A stretch of 64,000 nt of DNA from Mycobacterium gastri (lineage in GTDB: Bacteria; Actinomycetota; Actinomycetes; Mycobacteriales; Mycobacteriaceae): the NCBI RefSeq assembly GCF_002102175.1, contig NZ_LQOX01000128.1, positions 1 to 64,000 of the forward strand, given 5' to 3'. Positions 7,609 through 19,100 of the stretch are shown in pieces. Positions within the stretch are counted from its first letter, which is position 1; every line of letters starts with the position of its first letter. A program made the position numbers and the translations under genes. The notes beneath the pieces are model-generated. The model had not been told where the DNA came from, did no database searches, and saw only the letters and a list, made by a program, of their open reading frames with translations.

Positions 7609-8757
7609 TCAGCCTCGGCGCAACGCGTCGAGCGCGCGCTCCCATGCGAGGTGGCGGTGTTGTAGCCCCGGCTCGTTGCGCCCGAACACCAGTTGCTCCC
7701 GCGCGCCCGATTCGAGGTTGGCTTGCAACGACTCCGCCAGTCGATAGTCCTCGTCGCGGACCGTTGCGTGTGCGTACTCGAATACGGCCTGGGCGCCGGC
7801 CGCCACGGATTCATCGGAGACGTCCAGCGCTGTGGAGTTCTGGTGGACGGTGACGGACCGTCCCGGTTGCGCACCGGGGTAAACGCGGAACAGCTCGCCG
7901 TTGGCGATCGTCACCGATAGCACGATGTTGGGAAACAGCGCGTAGATCACGACCATGTGGAGGAACGGATCCCACTGGTCCTCGGGCGCAGTGTCGAGCT
8001 CCATGATGGTGTTCAGCGGAAAGATCAGCCGGTGATGCGGTCCATACGAGTCGAAAACCGTGCAATTGCTGCGGGCGATGGTGGCGAAGGTTTGCTTGTG
8101 CACCGTGGCGAAGTGGTAGTTCTCCGAAAAGGTGTCGATCGCCAGCTTCCAGTTGATCCGCGAGTCGAGCACCTTCTCGCCCAGCGGAGACCATTGCCCG
8201 ATACCCCATGAGTCGAGTTCGTCGGCCAGCGGTCCCAGGTGTGCCGCGATGTTCAGCGTGGCGCCGGGGTCCAGGGAAACCCACAGAAAACCGGCGAACT
8301 CGGTGGCCGGAAGCCTGGTCAACGCGTCGTCCCTCAACCTCACCTCGGGAAAGCCCTCCCGGCCCGGCAGTCCGACTAATCGCCCGGTGTTGTCATACGT
8401 CCAGGCGTGGTAGGGGCAGCTAAACCGCTTCGCGGTGCCACACCCGGTCACCACCTGCGCCTGCCGATGCAGGCAGACATTGTCGAAGGCCCGCACCGAG
8501 CCGTCCGACGTCCTGGTCAGCAGCACCGATCGCCCCATCACCGTCTTGGTGCAGTACGAGCCGGGGCGCGGAAGCTCGGAGACATAGCCGACCAGTTGCG
8601 GGCAGGACATCACCATGGCCCGGTCCCGGTCGTGTCGCTCGGGCGAGGTGTACTCCCGCGCGCGGACCGTGTGCTGCCGCGGCGCCAGGTCGGTCGTGTG
8701 GTCACGTGCGAGCTTCAGGGCACGGCGGGTGAGGTCGATGAGCTGGTGGTGATCCAT
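7609..8757 (-). CDS. Aromatic ring-hydroxylating oxygenase, Rieske alpha subunit
   Basis: A second Rieske-type oxygenase, about 382 residues from ATG 8757. The iron-sulphur ligands are C95-x-H97 and C114-x2-H117. The mononuclear site is in ENYHFATVH, with H215 and H220. The longer open frame beyond 8757 has no family character and crosses the probable promoter, so it was trimmed. It differs clearly from the KshA-like protein at 509-1618 and looks like the phenylpropionate dioxygenase-type alpha subunits. No ferredoxin or reductase gene lies near it, so electrons must come from elsewhere. It converges on the AttH-like gene with a 37-nt gap. Confidence 0.87.
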   Translation of the reverse strand: MDHHQLIDLTRRALKLARDHTTDLAPRQHTVRAREYTSPERHDRDRAMVMSCPQLVGYVSELPRPGSYCTKTVMGRSVLLTRTSDGSVRAFDNVCLHRQAQVVTGCGTAKRFSCPYHAWTYDNTGRLVGLPGREGFPEVRLRDDALTRLPATEFAGFLWVSLDPGATLNIAAHLGPLADELDSWGIGQWSPLGEKVLDSRINWKLAIDTFSENYHFATVHKQTFATIARSNCTVFDSYGPHHRLIFPLNTIMELDTAPEDQWDPFLHMVVIYALFPNIVLSVTIANGELFRVYPGAQPGRSVTVHQNSTALDVSDESVAAGAQAVFEYAHATVRDEDYRLAESLQANLESGAREQLVFGRNEPGLQHRHLAWERALDALRRG

Positions 8758-8922
8758 CGCGACCCCCGTTGCGATCGAGTGCGGTGTGCTCGCCTCCAAC
8801 TTTACTAACTTTGCATTGACAGCAAGAATCGGCGGCTGTCCTTCACCAACGTGACATTGTGATGCAGCTGTGACTGGCGAGCTCAATGAGTCAATTGATG
8901 CAAGTGTCGTACTCTGTGGCTT

Positions 8923-9645
8923 GTGGAAGTCTCGCGGCGGGACGTGCTCAAGTACGCGGCGGCGACGCCCGGCCTGCTGGGCCTAGGCGTCGCGGTCGCG
9001 TCGTTGCGTGCCGCGCCGGCATCAGCGGGGTCGCTTGGCATCTTGTTGGACTATTCGGCCGGAGTCATCCCCGCCAGTCAGATCAGGGCCGCCGGGGCGG
9101 CGGGTGCGATCAGGTACGTATCGGATCGCCGACCCGGCGGTACCTGGATGCTGGGCAAGCCGATCCAGCTCGGTGAGGCCCGCGATCTGAGCAGCAACGG
9201 GCTCAAGATCGTTTCGTGTTACCAATTCGGCAAGGCCGGCACGTCCGACTGGCTGGGCGGTGCCGCGGCCGGTGTTCAGCATGCCAAGCGGGGCATGGAG
9301 TTGCACGCCGCGGCCGGCGGACCGGCGGGCGCTCCCATCTACGCCTCGATCGACGACGATCCGTCATATGAGCAGTACAAGAACCAGGTCGCGCCGTATC
9401 TGCGGTCCTGGGAGTCGGTGATCGGGCATCAGCGCACCGGGGTGTACGCCAACTCCAAGACGATCGACTGGGCGGTGCACGACGGGTTGGGCTCCTATTT
9501 CTGGCAGCACAACTGGGGTTCGCCGAAGGGGTTCACGCATCCGGCCGCCAATTTGCACCAGGTCGAGATCGACAAACGCAAAGTCGGGGGAGTCGGGGTG
9601 GATATCAACGAGATCCTCAAGCCCCAATTCGGGCAGTGGGCCTAA
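8923..9645 (+). CDS. Tat-exported DUF1906 glycoside-hydrolase-like protein (Rv2525c type)
   Basis: A 240-residue protein nearly identical in pattern to M. tuberculosis Rv2525c. The N-terminus has a twin-arginine signal (SRRDVLKYA, then a hydrophobic run ending AAPASA), so it should be exported folded. The rest is a DUF1906 domain, a TIM-barrel related to peptidoglycan- or glycan-cleaving hydrolases. IYASIDDDPSYEQY carries acidic residues in the position of the catalytic carboxylates, and GVYANSKTIDWA and YFWQHNWGS are typical later motifs. GTG 8923 gives the family-typical N-terminus. It lies immediately upstream of fas, as in other mycobacteria, and a cell-envelope role is likely. Confidence 0.92.
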   Translation: MEVSRRDVLKYAAATPGLLGLGVAVASLRAAPASAGSLGILLDYSAGVIPASQIRAAGAAGAIRYVSDRRPGGTWMLGKPIQLGEARDLSSNGLKIVSCYQFGKAGTSDWLGGAAAGVQHAKRGMELHAAAGGPAGAPIYASIDDDPSYEQYKNQVAPYLRSWESVIGHQRTGVYANSKTIDWAVHDGLGSYFWQHNWGSPKGFTHPAANLHQVEIDKRKVGGVGVDINEILKPQFGQWA

Positions 9646-10170
9646 TTTTCTGCTCCGTCAAGGCCGTCGACGGCACCCTCCAGCAAACACTCGTTCGCTT
9701 ACATCGAAGCGGCGCAAAAAGCGGCGATTGCGCGGCGCCATGGCCGATGCGACGTCACGGGCCGGGCGCAGCACACGATTTCAACATAACGATTTGGTAA
9801 CAATACTGCCTTGATCAGCACAGTTAGAGCTACCCGACCGTAACCACCTGCACGCAGGACGTTTGTTACGCGCGCCCGCGCCGACGGCGAAGCCCGGTGT
9901 TACCCGATGACCTGGTTACCCGCGCGTAGAACTCGCCAGTAACCGATCGGCGTCAAAATAGTGGACTGATCCTTATGACACTCTTATAGAGCCGATGCAG
10001 TCCGTCGCGCCGCCCGGTCCATGGGCCGGCCCGCCGACAACGCACCGGTCAGACGTTTTCGGCTGTGATTCGACGCGGAATCGGCCGGAGTTCATCGGGC
10101 CCCTGCAAGGGCCGGTTCGGGCCGGCCGAACCAACCGATACGTACAGACGCATACAGGGAGATAAAGACG
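9646..10170. promoter_or_regulatory. fas upstream control region with six GTTAC/GTAAC sites
   Basis: This 525-nt gap holds no gene. Between 9796 and 9944 there are six copies of the pentamer GTTAC or its complement: GGTAAC 9796-9801, GTAACC 9840-9845, GTTAC 9865-9869, GTTACC 9899-9904, GGTTACC 9914-9920 and GTAACC 9939-9944. Known: the fas promoter of mycobacteria is controlled by the TetR-family activator FasR through inverted repeats; I infer that these are its half-sites. GGAG about 9 nt before GTG 10171 is the fas ribosome binding site. Confidence 0.55.
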
Positions 10171-13100
10171 GTGACGATCCACGAGCACGACCGGGTGTCA
10201 GCTGACCACGACGGGACTGGCCCGCATCGCGCCCATGCTCTGGTCGATCGCCTGGCCGCCGGTGAGCTCTTCGCGGTCGCGTTCGGTGGGCAGGGCAGCG
10301 CCTGGCTGGAGACTCTCGAAGAATTGGTTTCCTCCGCCGGCATCGAGTCCGAGCTGGCGGCGCTGGCCGGTGAGGTGGAGCTGCTGCTCGAGCCGGTTGC
10401 CAAGGAACTGGTCGTGGTGCGCCCAATCGGCTTCGAGCCGCTGCGGTGGGTACGTGCGCTGGCCGCCGAAGACACGGTTCCGTTGGACAAGCACCTGACG
10501 TCGTCCGCGGTGTCGGTGCCCGGCGTGCTGCTCACCCAGATCGCGGCCATTCGCGCCCTGGCGCGTCAGGGTATGGATCTCGTTGCCACCCCGCCGGTTG
10601 CCCTGGCCGGGCACTCACAGGGCGTGCTGGCGGTTGAGGCCCTCAAGGCCGGGGGCGCCCGCGACGTAGAGCTGCTGGCGTTGGCCCAGCTGATCGGCGC
10701 GGCCGGAACACTGGTAGCGCGCCGGCGGGGGATCGCGGTGCTCGGCGATCGTCCGCCGATGGTCGCGGTCACCAACGCCGACCCCGAGCGCATCCAGCGA
10801 TTGCTCGAGGACTTCGCCGAGGACGTGCGCACGGTGCTGCCGCCGGTGCTGTCCATCCGTAACGGCCGGCGCTCGGTCGTCATCACCGGCACCCCTGAGC
10901 AGCTCTCGCGCTTCGAACTGTATTGCCGTCAGATCTCGGAGAAGGAGGAAGCCGACCGCAAGAACAAGGTCCGTGGCGGCGACGTCTTCGCGCCGGTCTT
11001 CGAGCCGGTGCGGGTGGAGGTGGGCTTCCACACGCCGCGGCTGGGCGATGGCATCGACATCGTCGGCAGCTGGGCTGAGAAGGTCGGTCTCGATGTCGCG
11101 TTGGCCCGGGAGCTGGCCGAGTCCATCCTGGTCCGCAAGGTCGACTGGGTCGACGAGATCACCCGTGTGCATGACGCTGGAGCTCGGTGGATTCTTGACC
11201 TGGGTCCCGGGGACATCCTGACCCGGCTGACCGCACCGGTGATCCGCGGCCTGGGTATCGGCATCGTGCCCGCCGCCACGCGCGGCGGTCAGCGCAACCT
11301 CTTCACCGTCGGCGCCACGCCCGAGGTGGCCCGGGCCTGGTCGAGTTACGCCCCGACGGTGGTTCGTCTGCCCGACGGCCGGGTCAAGCTCTCGACGAAG
11401 TTCACCCGCCTTACCGGACGGTCGCCGATCCTGCTGGCGGGTATGACGCCGACCACCGTCGACGCCAAGATCGTCGCGGCCGCGGCCAACGCCGGGCACT
11501 GGGCCGAGCTGGCCGGCGGCGGGCAGGTCACCGAAGAGGTCTTCGGTAACCGAATCCAGGAGATGTCCGGTCTGCTGGAGCCGGGCCGGACCTACCAGTT
11601 CAATGCACTCTTCCTCGACCCGTACCTGTGGAAGCTTCAGGTCGGCGGCAAGCGGCTGGTGCAGAAGGCGCGCCAGTCCGGCGCGGCGATCGACGGTGTG
11701 GTGATCAGCGCCGGCATCCCGGATCTTGAGGAAGCCGTCGAGTTGATCCACGAGCTCAACGACACCGGGATCAGCCACGTCGTGTTCAAACCCGGAACCA
11801 TCGAGCAGATCCGCTCGGTGATCCGCATCGCCACCGAGGTGCCCACCAAGCCGGTGATCATGCACGTCGAGGGCGGCCGCGCCGGTGGCCACCATTCCTG
11901 GGAGGACCTCGACGACCTGCTGTTGGCGACCTACTCCGAGCTGCGCTCGCGGGCCAACATCACCGTCTGCGTCGGCGGCGGCATCGGCACCCCCGAGCGC
12001 GCGGCCGAATACCTGTCCGGGCGCTGGGCGCAGTCCTACGGCTTCCCGTTGATGCCGATCGACGGGATCCTGGTGGGCACCGCGGCGATGGCGACTTTAG
12101 AGTCCACCACCTCACCCTCGGTCAAGCGCATGCTGGTGGAAACCCAGGGCACCGGCGAGTGGATCAGCGCCGGAAAGGCCCAGGGCGGCATGGCTTCCAG
12201 CCGTAGCCAACTCGGCGCCGACATCCACGAGATCGACAACGCCGCCTCGCGGTGCGGCCGGCTGCTCGACGAGGTGGCCGGCGACGCCGACGCCGTGGCG
12301 GAGCGCCGCGACGAGATCATCGCCGCCATGGCCAAGACCGCCAAGCCCTACTTCGGCGACGTCGCGGAGATGACCTACCTGCACTGGCTGCAGCGTTACG
12401 TGGAACTGACCATCGGCGAAGGCAATTCAACGGCCGACACCGCCGGGGTTATGGGGCCCGGTAGCCCCTGGCTGGCCGACACCTGGCGCGACCGCTTCGA
12501 GCAGATGCTGCAGCGCGCCGAAGCCCGGTTGCATCCAAAGGATTTCGGCCCGATCGAGACCTCATTTTTCGGTTCCACCGGCTCTGCGCTGCTGGACAAG
12601 CCCACCGAGGCTATCGCCGCGCTGCTTGCTCGCTACCCGGACGCCGATACCGTCCAGCTGCACCCGGCCGACGTTCCGTTCTTCGTCACCCTGTGCAAGA
12701 CCCTGGGCAAGCCGGTGAACTTCGTGCCGGTGATCGACAAGGATGTTCGGCGCTGGTGGCGCAGTGACTCGTTGTGGCAGGCCCACGACGCCCGCTATGA
12801 CGCCGACCAGGTGTGCATCATCCCCGGCCCCGCGGCGGTGGTCGGTATCACCCGCCTGGACGAGCCGGTGGGTGAGCTCCTGGACCGCTTCGAGCAGGCC
12901 GCCATCGACGAAGTGCTGGCTGCCGACGGGGACGTCAAGGACGTCACGTCGCGCCGGTTGGGCCGCCCCGACGCCACCGGACCTTTGGCCGTTGTGCTCG
13001 ACGCACCCGACGTGCTGTGGGCCGGCCGCACCGCGATCAACCCGGTGCACCGGATCGCCGAGCCAACCGATTGGCAGGTGCACGACGGACCCGAAAACCC

Positions 13101-16100
13101 CCGTGCCACACACTCTTCCACCGGAGCCCGGCTGCAGCTCGATGGCAAGGACGTGGCGGATGTGGTGCTGAGTGTGCCGGTGTCGGGCACCTGGATCGAC
13201 ATCCGGTTCACCCTGCCGCCCAACACCGTCGACGGCGGTATCCCGGTGGTCTCGACCGAGGACGCCGCTACCGCGATGCGCTCGGTGCTGGCGATCGCAG
13301 CCGGTGCCGACGGGCCGGAGTTGCTGCCGCCGGTCAGCGACGGGGCGGCCCGGGTTAGTGTCGACTGGGATCCGGAGAAGGTGGCCGACCACACCGGCGT
13401 CACCGCGACGTTCGGCGAGCCACTGGCGCCCACCCTCACCACCGTTCCCGACGCGCTGGTCGGTTTGTGCTGGCCGGCCGTTTTCGCGGCGATCGGATCG
13501 GCGGTCACCGACGCCGGCGTGCCGGTGGTGGAAGGCCTGCTGAACCTCGTACATCTGGATCATGCGGTCCGCATGGTCGGCACGTTGCCGCCGACGCCGG
13601 CCCAATTGTCAGTCGCGGCAACGGCTTCGGATGCCAGCGACACCGAGGTGGGCCGGGTGGTGCCGGTCTCGGTGACGATCGCCGGGCCCGACGGTCAAGC
13701 CATTGCCGTCCTCAATGAGCGATTCGCGATCCTGGGCCGCACCGGTGCGGCCGAACTCGCCGACCCGGTTCGGGCCGGTGGTGCGGTGTCGGAGAACGCC
13801 ACTGACACCCCACGACGGCGTCGTCGTGATGTCAGCTTGACCGCGCCGGTTGATATGCGGCCGTTTGCGGTGGTGTCGGGCGACCACAACCCCATCCACA
13901 CCGATCGGGCGGCGGCGCTGCTGGCGGGTTTGGAATCGCCCATCGCGCACGGCATGTGGATGTCGGCGGCAGCGCAGCACGTGGTGACCGCCACCGATGG
14001 GAAGGCCCGTCCGCCGGCTCGGCTCATCGGTTGGACGGCCCGGTTCTTGGGCATGGTATGTCCCGGCGACGAGGTGGACTTCCGGGTCGAGCGCGTCGGA
14101 ATCGACCGGGGCGCAGAGATTTTGGAAGTGGCTGCGCGGATCGGCTCGGATCTGGTGATGTCGGCGACCGCGCGACTGGCCGCACCCAAGACGGTCTACG
14201 CTTTTCCCGGCCAGGGCATTCAGCACAAGGGCATGGGCATGGAAGTGCGGGCGCGCTCCAAGGCGGCCCGCAAGGTGTGGGACACCGCGGACAGGTTCAC
14301 CCGCGACACGTTGGGCTTCTCGGTGCTGCACGTGGTCCGGGACAACCCGACCAGCATCATCGCCAGCGGTGTGCACTACCACCACCCCGACGGGGTGTTG
14401 TACCTGACGCAGTTCACCCAGGTCGCGATGGCCACCGTGGCGGCCGCGCAGGTGGCCGAGATGCGTGAGCAGGGCGCCTTTGTCGAGGGCGCGATCGCCT
14501 GCGGCCACTCGGTTGGCGAGTACACCGCGCTGGCCTGCGTGACCGGCGTCTACGAGCTGGAAGCCTTGCTGGAGATGGTGTTTCACCGCGGATCGAAGAT
14601 GCACGACATCGTTCAGCGCGACGAATTGGGACGCTCCAACTACCGGTTGGCCGCGATCCGGCCGTCGCAGATCGATCTCGACGACGCCGATGTTCCGGCC
14701 TTCGTCGCCGAAATCGCGGCGAATACTGGTGAGTTTCTTGAGATCGTCAACTTCAACCTGCGTGGCTCGCAGTATGCGATTGCCGGCACCGTGCGTGGTC
14801 TGGAGGCGCTCGAGGCCGAGGTGGAGCGGCGCCGTGAACTCACCGGTGGGCGGCGTTCCTTCATCCTGGTTCCCGGGATCGACGTTCCGTTCCACTCCCG
14901 GGTGTTGCGGGTCGGGGTGGCGGACTTCCGGCGTTCGCTGGACCGCGTGATGCCGCGCGACAAAGACCCGGATGTAATCATCGGACGCTACATCCCCAAC
15001 CTGGTGCCACGGCTGTTCACCCTGGATCGTGACTTCATCCAGGAGATCCGGGATCTGGTGCCGGCCGAGCCGCTCGACGAGATCCTCGCCGACTACGACA
15101 CCTGGCGCCGGGAACGGCCGCGCGAGCTGGCCCGCATCGTCCTGATCGAGCTGTTGGCCTGGCAATTCGCCAGCCCGGTGCGCTGGATCGAAACGCAGGA
15201 TCTGTTGTTCATCGAGGAGGCTGCCGGTGGCCTGGGGGTGGAGCGGTTCGTCGAGATCGGCGTGAAGACCTCGCCGACGGTGGCGGGCCTGGCCACCAAC
15301 ACCCTCAAACTGCCCGAATACGCCCACAGCACAGTGGAAGTGCTCAACGCCGAGCGCGACGCCGCGGTGCTGTTCGCCACCGACACCGACCCCGAGCCGG
15401 AGCCGGAGGCCGACGAGCCCGTCGGGGAGTCGACCGAATCCGTCGCGTCGGACGAAACCCCTTCTGCCGCAACGGCTCCCGCGCCTGTGGCACCTTCGGG
15501 TGCAGCTCGGCCGGACGACATCGCCTTCGACGCCGCCGACGCCACGCTGGCGCTGATCGCGCTGTCGGCCAAGATGCGCATCGACCAGATCGAAGAGCTC
15601 GATTCCATCGAATCCATCACCGACGGGGCGTCGTCTCGGCGCAACCAGCTGCTGGTGGACCTGGGCTCCGAGCTGAACCTGGGCGCCATCGACGGCGCCG
15701 CAGAGGCCGACCTGGCCGGGTTGCGGGCGCAGGTCACCAAGCTGGCGCGCACCTACAAGGCCTACGGGCCAGTACTTTCCGACGCGATCAACGATCAGCT
15801 GCGCACGGTTCTGGGGCCGTCGGGCAAGCGGCCGGGTGCGATCGCCGAGCGGGTGAAGAAGACCTGGGAACTCGGCGACGGCTGGGCAAAGCACGTCACC
15901 GTCGAAGTCGCGCTGGGAACCCGGGAGGGCACCAGCGTCCGCGGCGGCGCGCTGGGCAATCTGCACGAGGGCGCGCTGGCGGACGCGGCGTCGGTCGACA
16001 AGGTGATCGACGCAGCGGTCGCAACGGTAGCCGCGCGCCGGGGCGTCGCCGTGGCGCTGCCGTCTGCGGGCGGTGGCGGCGGTGCCACCGTCGACGCGGC

Positions 16101-19100
16101 CGCGCTGAGCGAATTCACCGATCAGATCACCGGCCCGGACGGAGTGCTCGCCTCGGCGGCTCGCCTGGTACTGGGCCAGCTGGGGCTCGACAACCCGGTC
16201 ACCGCGTCGCCGGCGGCCACCGACGCCGAGCTGATCGACTTGGTCACCGGCGAACTGGGCGCCGACTGGCCGCGGTTGGTGGCCCCGGTGTTCGATGCCA
16301 AGAAAGCCGTCGTCTTCGACGACCGCTGGGCCAGCGCCCGTGAGGATTTGGTCAAGCTGTGGCTGACCGACGAGGGTGACATTGACGCCGACTGGGCGCG
16401 GCTGTCCCAGCGTTTCGAGGGCACCGGCCATGTCGTGGCAACCCAGGCCACCTGGTGGCAGGGCAAGTCGCTGGCCGCGGGCCGGCAGATCCACGCGTCG
16501 CTGTACGGCCGGATCGCCGCCGGCGCCGAGAACCCGGATCCCGGCCCTTACAGCGACGAAGTGGCTGTGGTGACCGGCGCGTCGAAGGGCTCGATCGCGG
16601 CGTCAGTGGTGGCGCGGTTGCTCGACGGCGGCGCCACCGTGATCGCGACCACCTCCAAGCTCGACGAGCAGAGACTGGCGTTCTATCGCACGCTGTATCG
16701 CGACCACGCTCGCTACGGCGCGGTGTTGTGGGTGGTCGCGGCCAACATGGCGTCCTACGCGGATATCGACGCGCTGGTCGAATGGGTTGGCACCGAGCAG
16801 ACCGAAAGCCTTGGCCCGCAGTCGATCCACATCAAGGATGCGCAGACCCCGACGCTGTTGTTCCCGTTCGCGGCACCGCGCGTCGTCGGCGATCTGTCGG
16901 AGGCCGGCTCGCGCGCCGAGATGGAAATGAAGGTGCTGCTGTGGGCCGTGCAGCGGCTGATCGGCGGTCTGTCGACCATCGGCGCCGAGCGCGACATCGC
17001 GTCACGGTTACACGTGGTGCTGCCCGGCTCGCCCAACCGCGGTATGTTCGGCGGCGACGGCGCCTACGGTGAAGCCAAGTCTGCGCTGGATGCAGTGGTG
17101 AGCCGTTGGCACGCCGAATCGTCGTGGGCGGTCCGGGTCAGCCTGGCGCATGCCCTGATCGGCTGGACTCGCGGCACCGGGCTGATGGGCCACAACGACG
17201 CCATCGTCACCGCGGTCGAGGAGGCCGGTGTCACCACCTACTCGACCGACGAGATGGCGGCCATGCTGCTTGGCCTGTGCGACGTGGAATCCAAAGTCGC
17301 CGCGGCCAGTTCGCCGATCAAGGCGGACCTGACCGGCGGCCTGGCCGAGGCCGATCTCGACATGGCTGAGCTGGCCGCCAAGGCGCGTGAGCAGATGTCG
17401 GCGGACGCGTCGGCTGCCGAGGATGAGACAGCACCGGGCATCATCGCCGCGCTGCCGTCGCCGCCGCGCGCGCACACTCCGGCGCCGCCGCCGGACTGGG
17501 CCGACCTCGACGTCGATCCCGCCGAGCTGGTGGTGATCGTCAGTGGTGCCGAACTGGGCCCCTGCGGCTCGTCGCGCACCCGCTTCGAGATGGAGGTCGA
17601 CAACGAACTGTCGGCGGCCGGTGTCCTGGAGCTGGCCTGGACCACCGGATTGATCCGCTGGGAAGACGACCCGCAACCCGGTTGGTACGACACCGAATCG
17701 GGTGAGCTGGTCGACGAGGCCGAGCTTGTCGAGCGTTACCACGACGCCGTGGTGGAATGCGTCGGCATCCGCGAGTTTGTCGATGACGGCGCGATCGATC
17801 CCGACCACGCCTCGCCGCTGCTGGTGTCGGTGTTCCTGGACAAGGACTTCAGCTTCGTGGTGTCCACCGAGGCCGAGGCCCGCGCGTTCGTGCAGTTCGA
17901 CCCCGAGCACACCGTCATCCGGCCGGTGCCCAACTCCACCGACTGGCAGGTTATCCGCAAGGCCGGCACCGAAATTCGGGTACCGCGCAAGACCAAGCTG
18001 TCGCGGACCGTCGGGGCGCAGATCCCCACCGGGTTCGACCCGACGGTGTGGGGCATCAGCCAGGACATGGCCGCTTCGATCGACCGGGTGGCGCTGTGGA
18101 ACATCATCGCGACCGTTGATGCGTTCCTGTCCGCCGGCTTCACCCCGGCCGACCTGATGCGCTGGGTGCACCCGAGTCTGGTGGCCAACACCCAGGGCAC
18201 CGGCATGGGCGGCATGACCTCCATGCAGACCATGTACCACGGCAATCTGCTTGGCCGGAACAAGCCGAACGACATCCTGCAGGAAGTGCTGCCCAATGTC
18301 GTTGCCGCGCATGTGGTTCAGTCCTATGTCGGCAGTTACGGCGCGATGATCCACCCGGTCGGCGCCTGCGCGACCGCGGCGGTGTCGGTCGAGGAGGGCG
18401 TCGACAAGATCCGGCTGGGCAAGGCCGAGCTGGTGGTGGCCGGCGGGTTCGACGACCTGACCCTGGAGGCCATCATCGGCTTCGGTGACATGGCGGCCAC
18501 CGCCGACACGGCGATGATGCGGGGCCGGGGCATCGACGACTCGAAGTTCTCCCGGCCCAACGACCGGCGGCGGCTCGGCTTCGTGGAAGCCCAAGGTGGT
18601 GGCACCATTCTGCTGGCCCGCGGCGACCTGGCGTTGAAGATGGGTTTGCCGGTGTTGGCCGTGGTGGCCTTCGCCCAGTCCTTCGGAGACGGTGTGCACA
18701 CCTCCATCCCGGCTCCGGGGATCGGGGCGCTCGGCGCCGGCCGCGGCGGCCGGGATTCGGTGCTGGCGCGTTCGCTGGCCCAGCTGGGCGTCGGTGCCGA
18801 CGACATCGCGGTGATCTCCAAGCACGACACCTCGACGCTGGCCAACGATCCCAACGAGACCGAACTGCACGAGCGGCTCGCCGACGCGCTGGGCCGCTCC
18901 GAAGGAGCCCCGCTGTTCGTGGTGTCGCAGAAGAGCCTCACCGGCCACGCCAAGGGCGGCGCTGCGGTGTTCCAGATGATGGGCCTGTGCCAGATCCTGC
19001 GTGACGGTGTCATTCCGCCCAACCGCAGTCTGGATTGCGTCGACGACGAATTGGCCGGCGCTGCTCACTTAGTGTGGGTCCGCGACACCTTGCGGCTGGG

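Noticed and set aside
10615..19068. Long antisense open frames inside fas (for example 13609-16494 and 17008-19068 on the minus strand).
   Set aside because: Arginine/glycine-rich translations with no domain character, typical shadows of a high-GC gene; fas on the other strand is complete and unmistakable.
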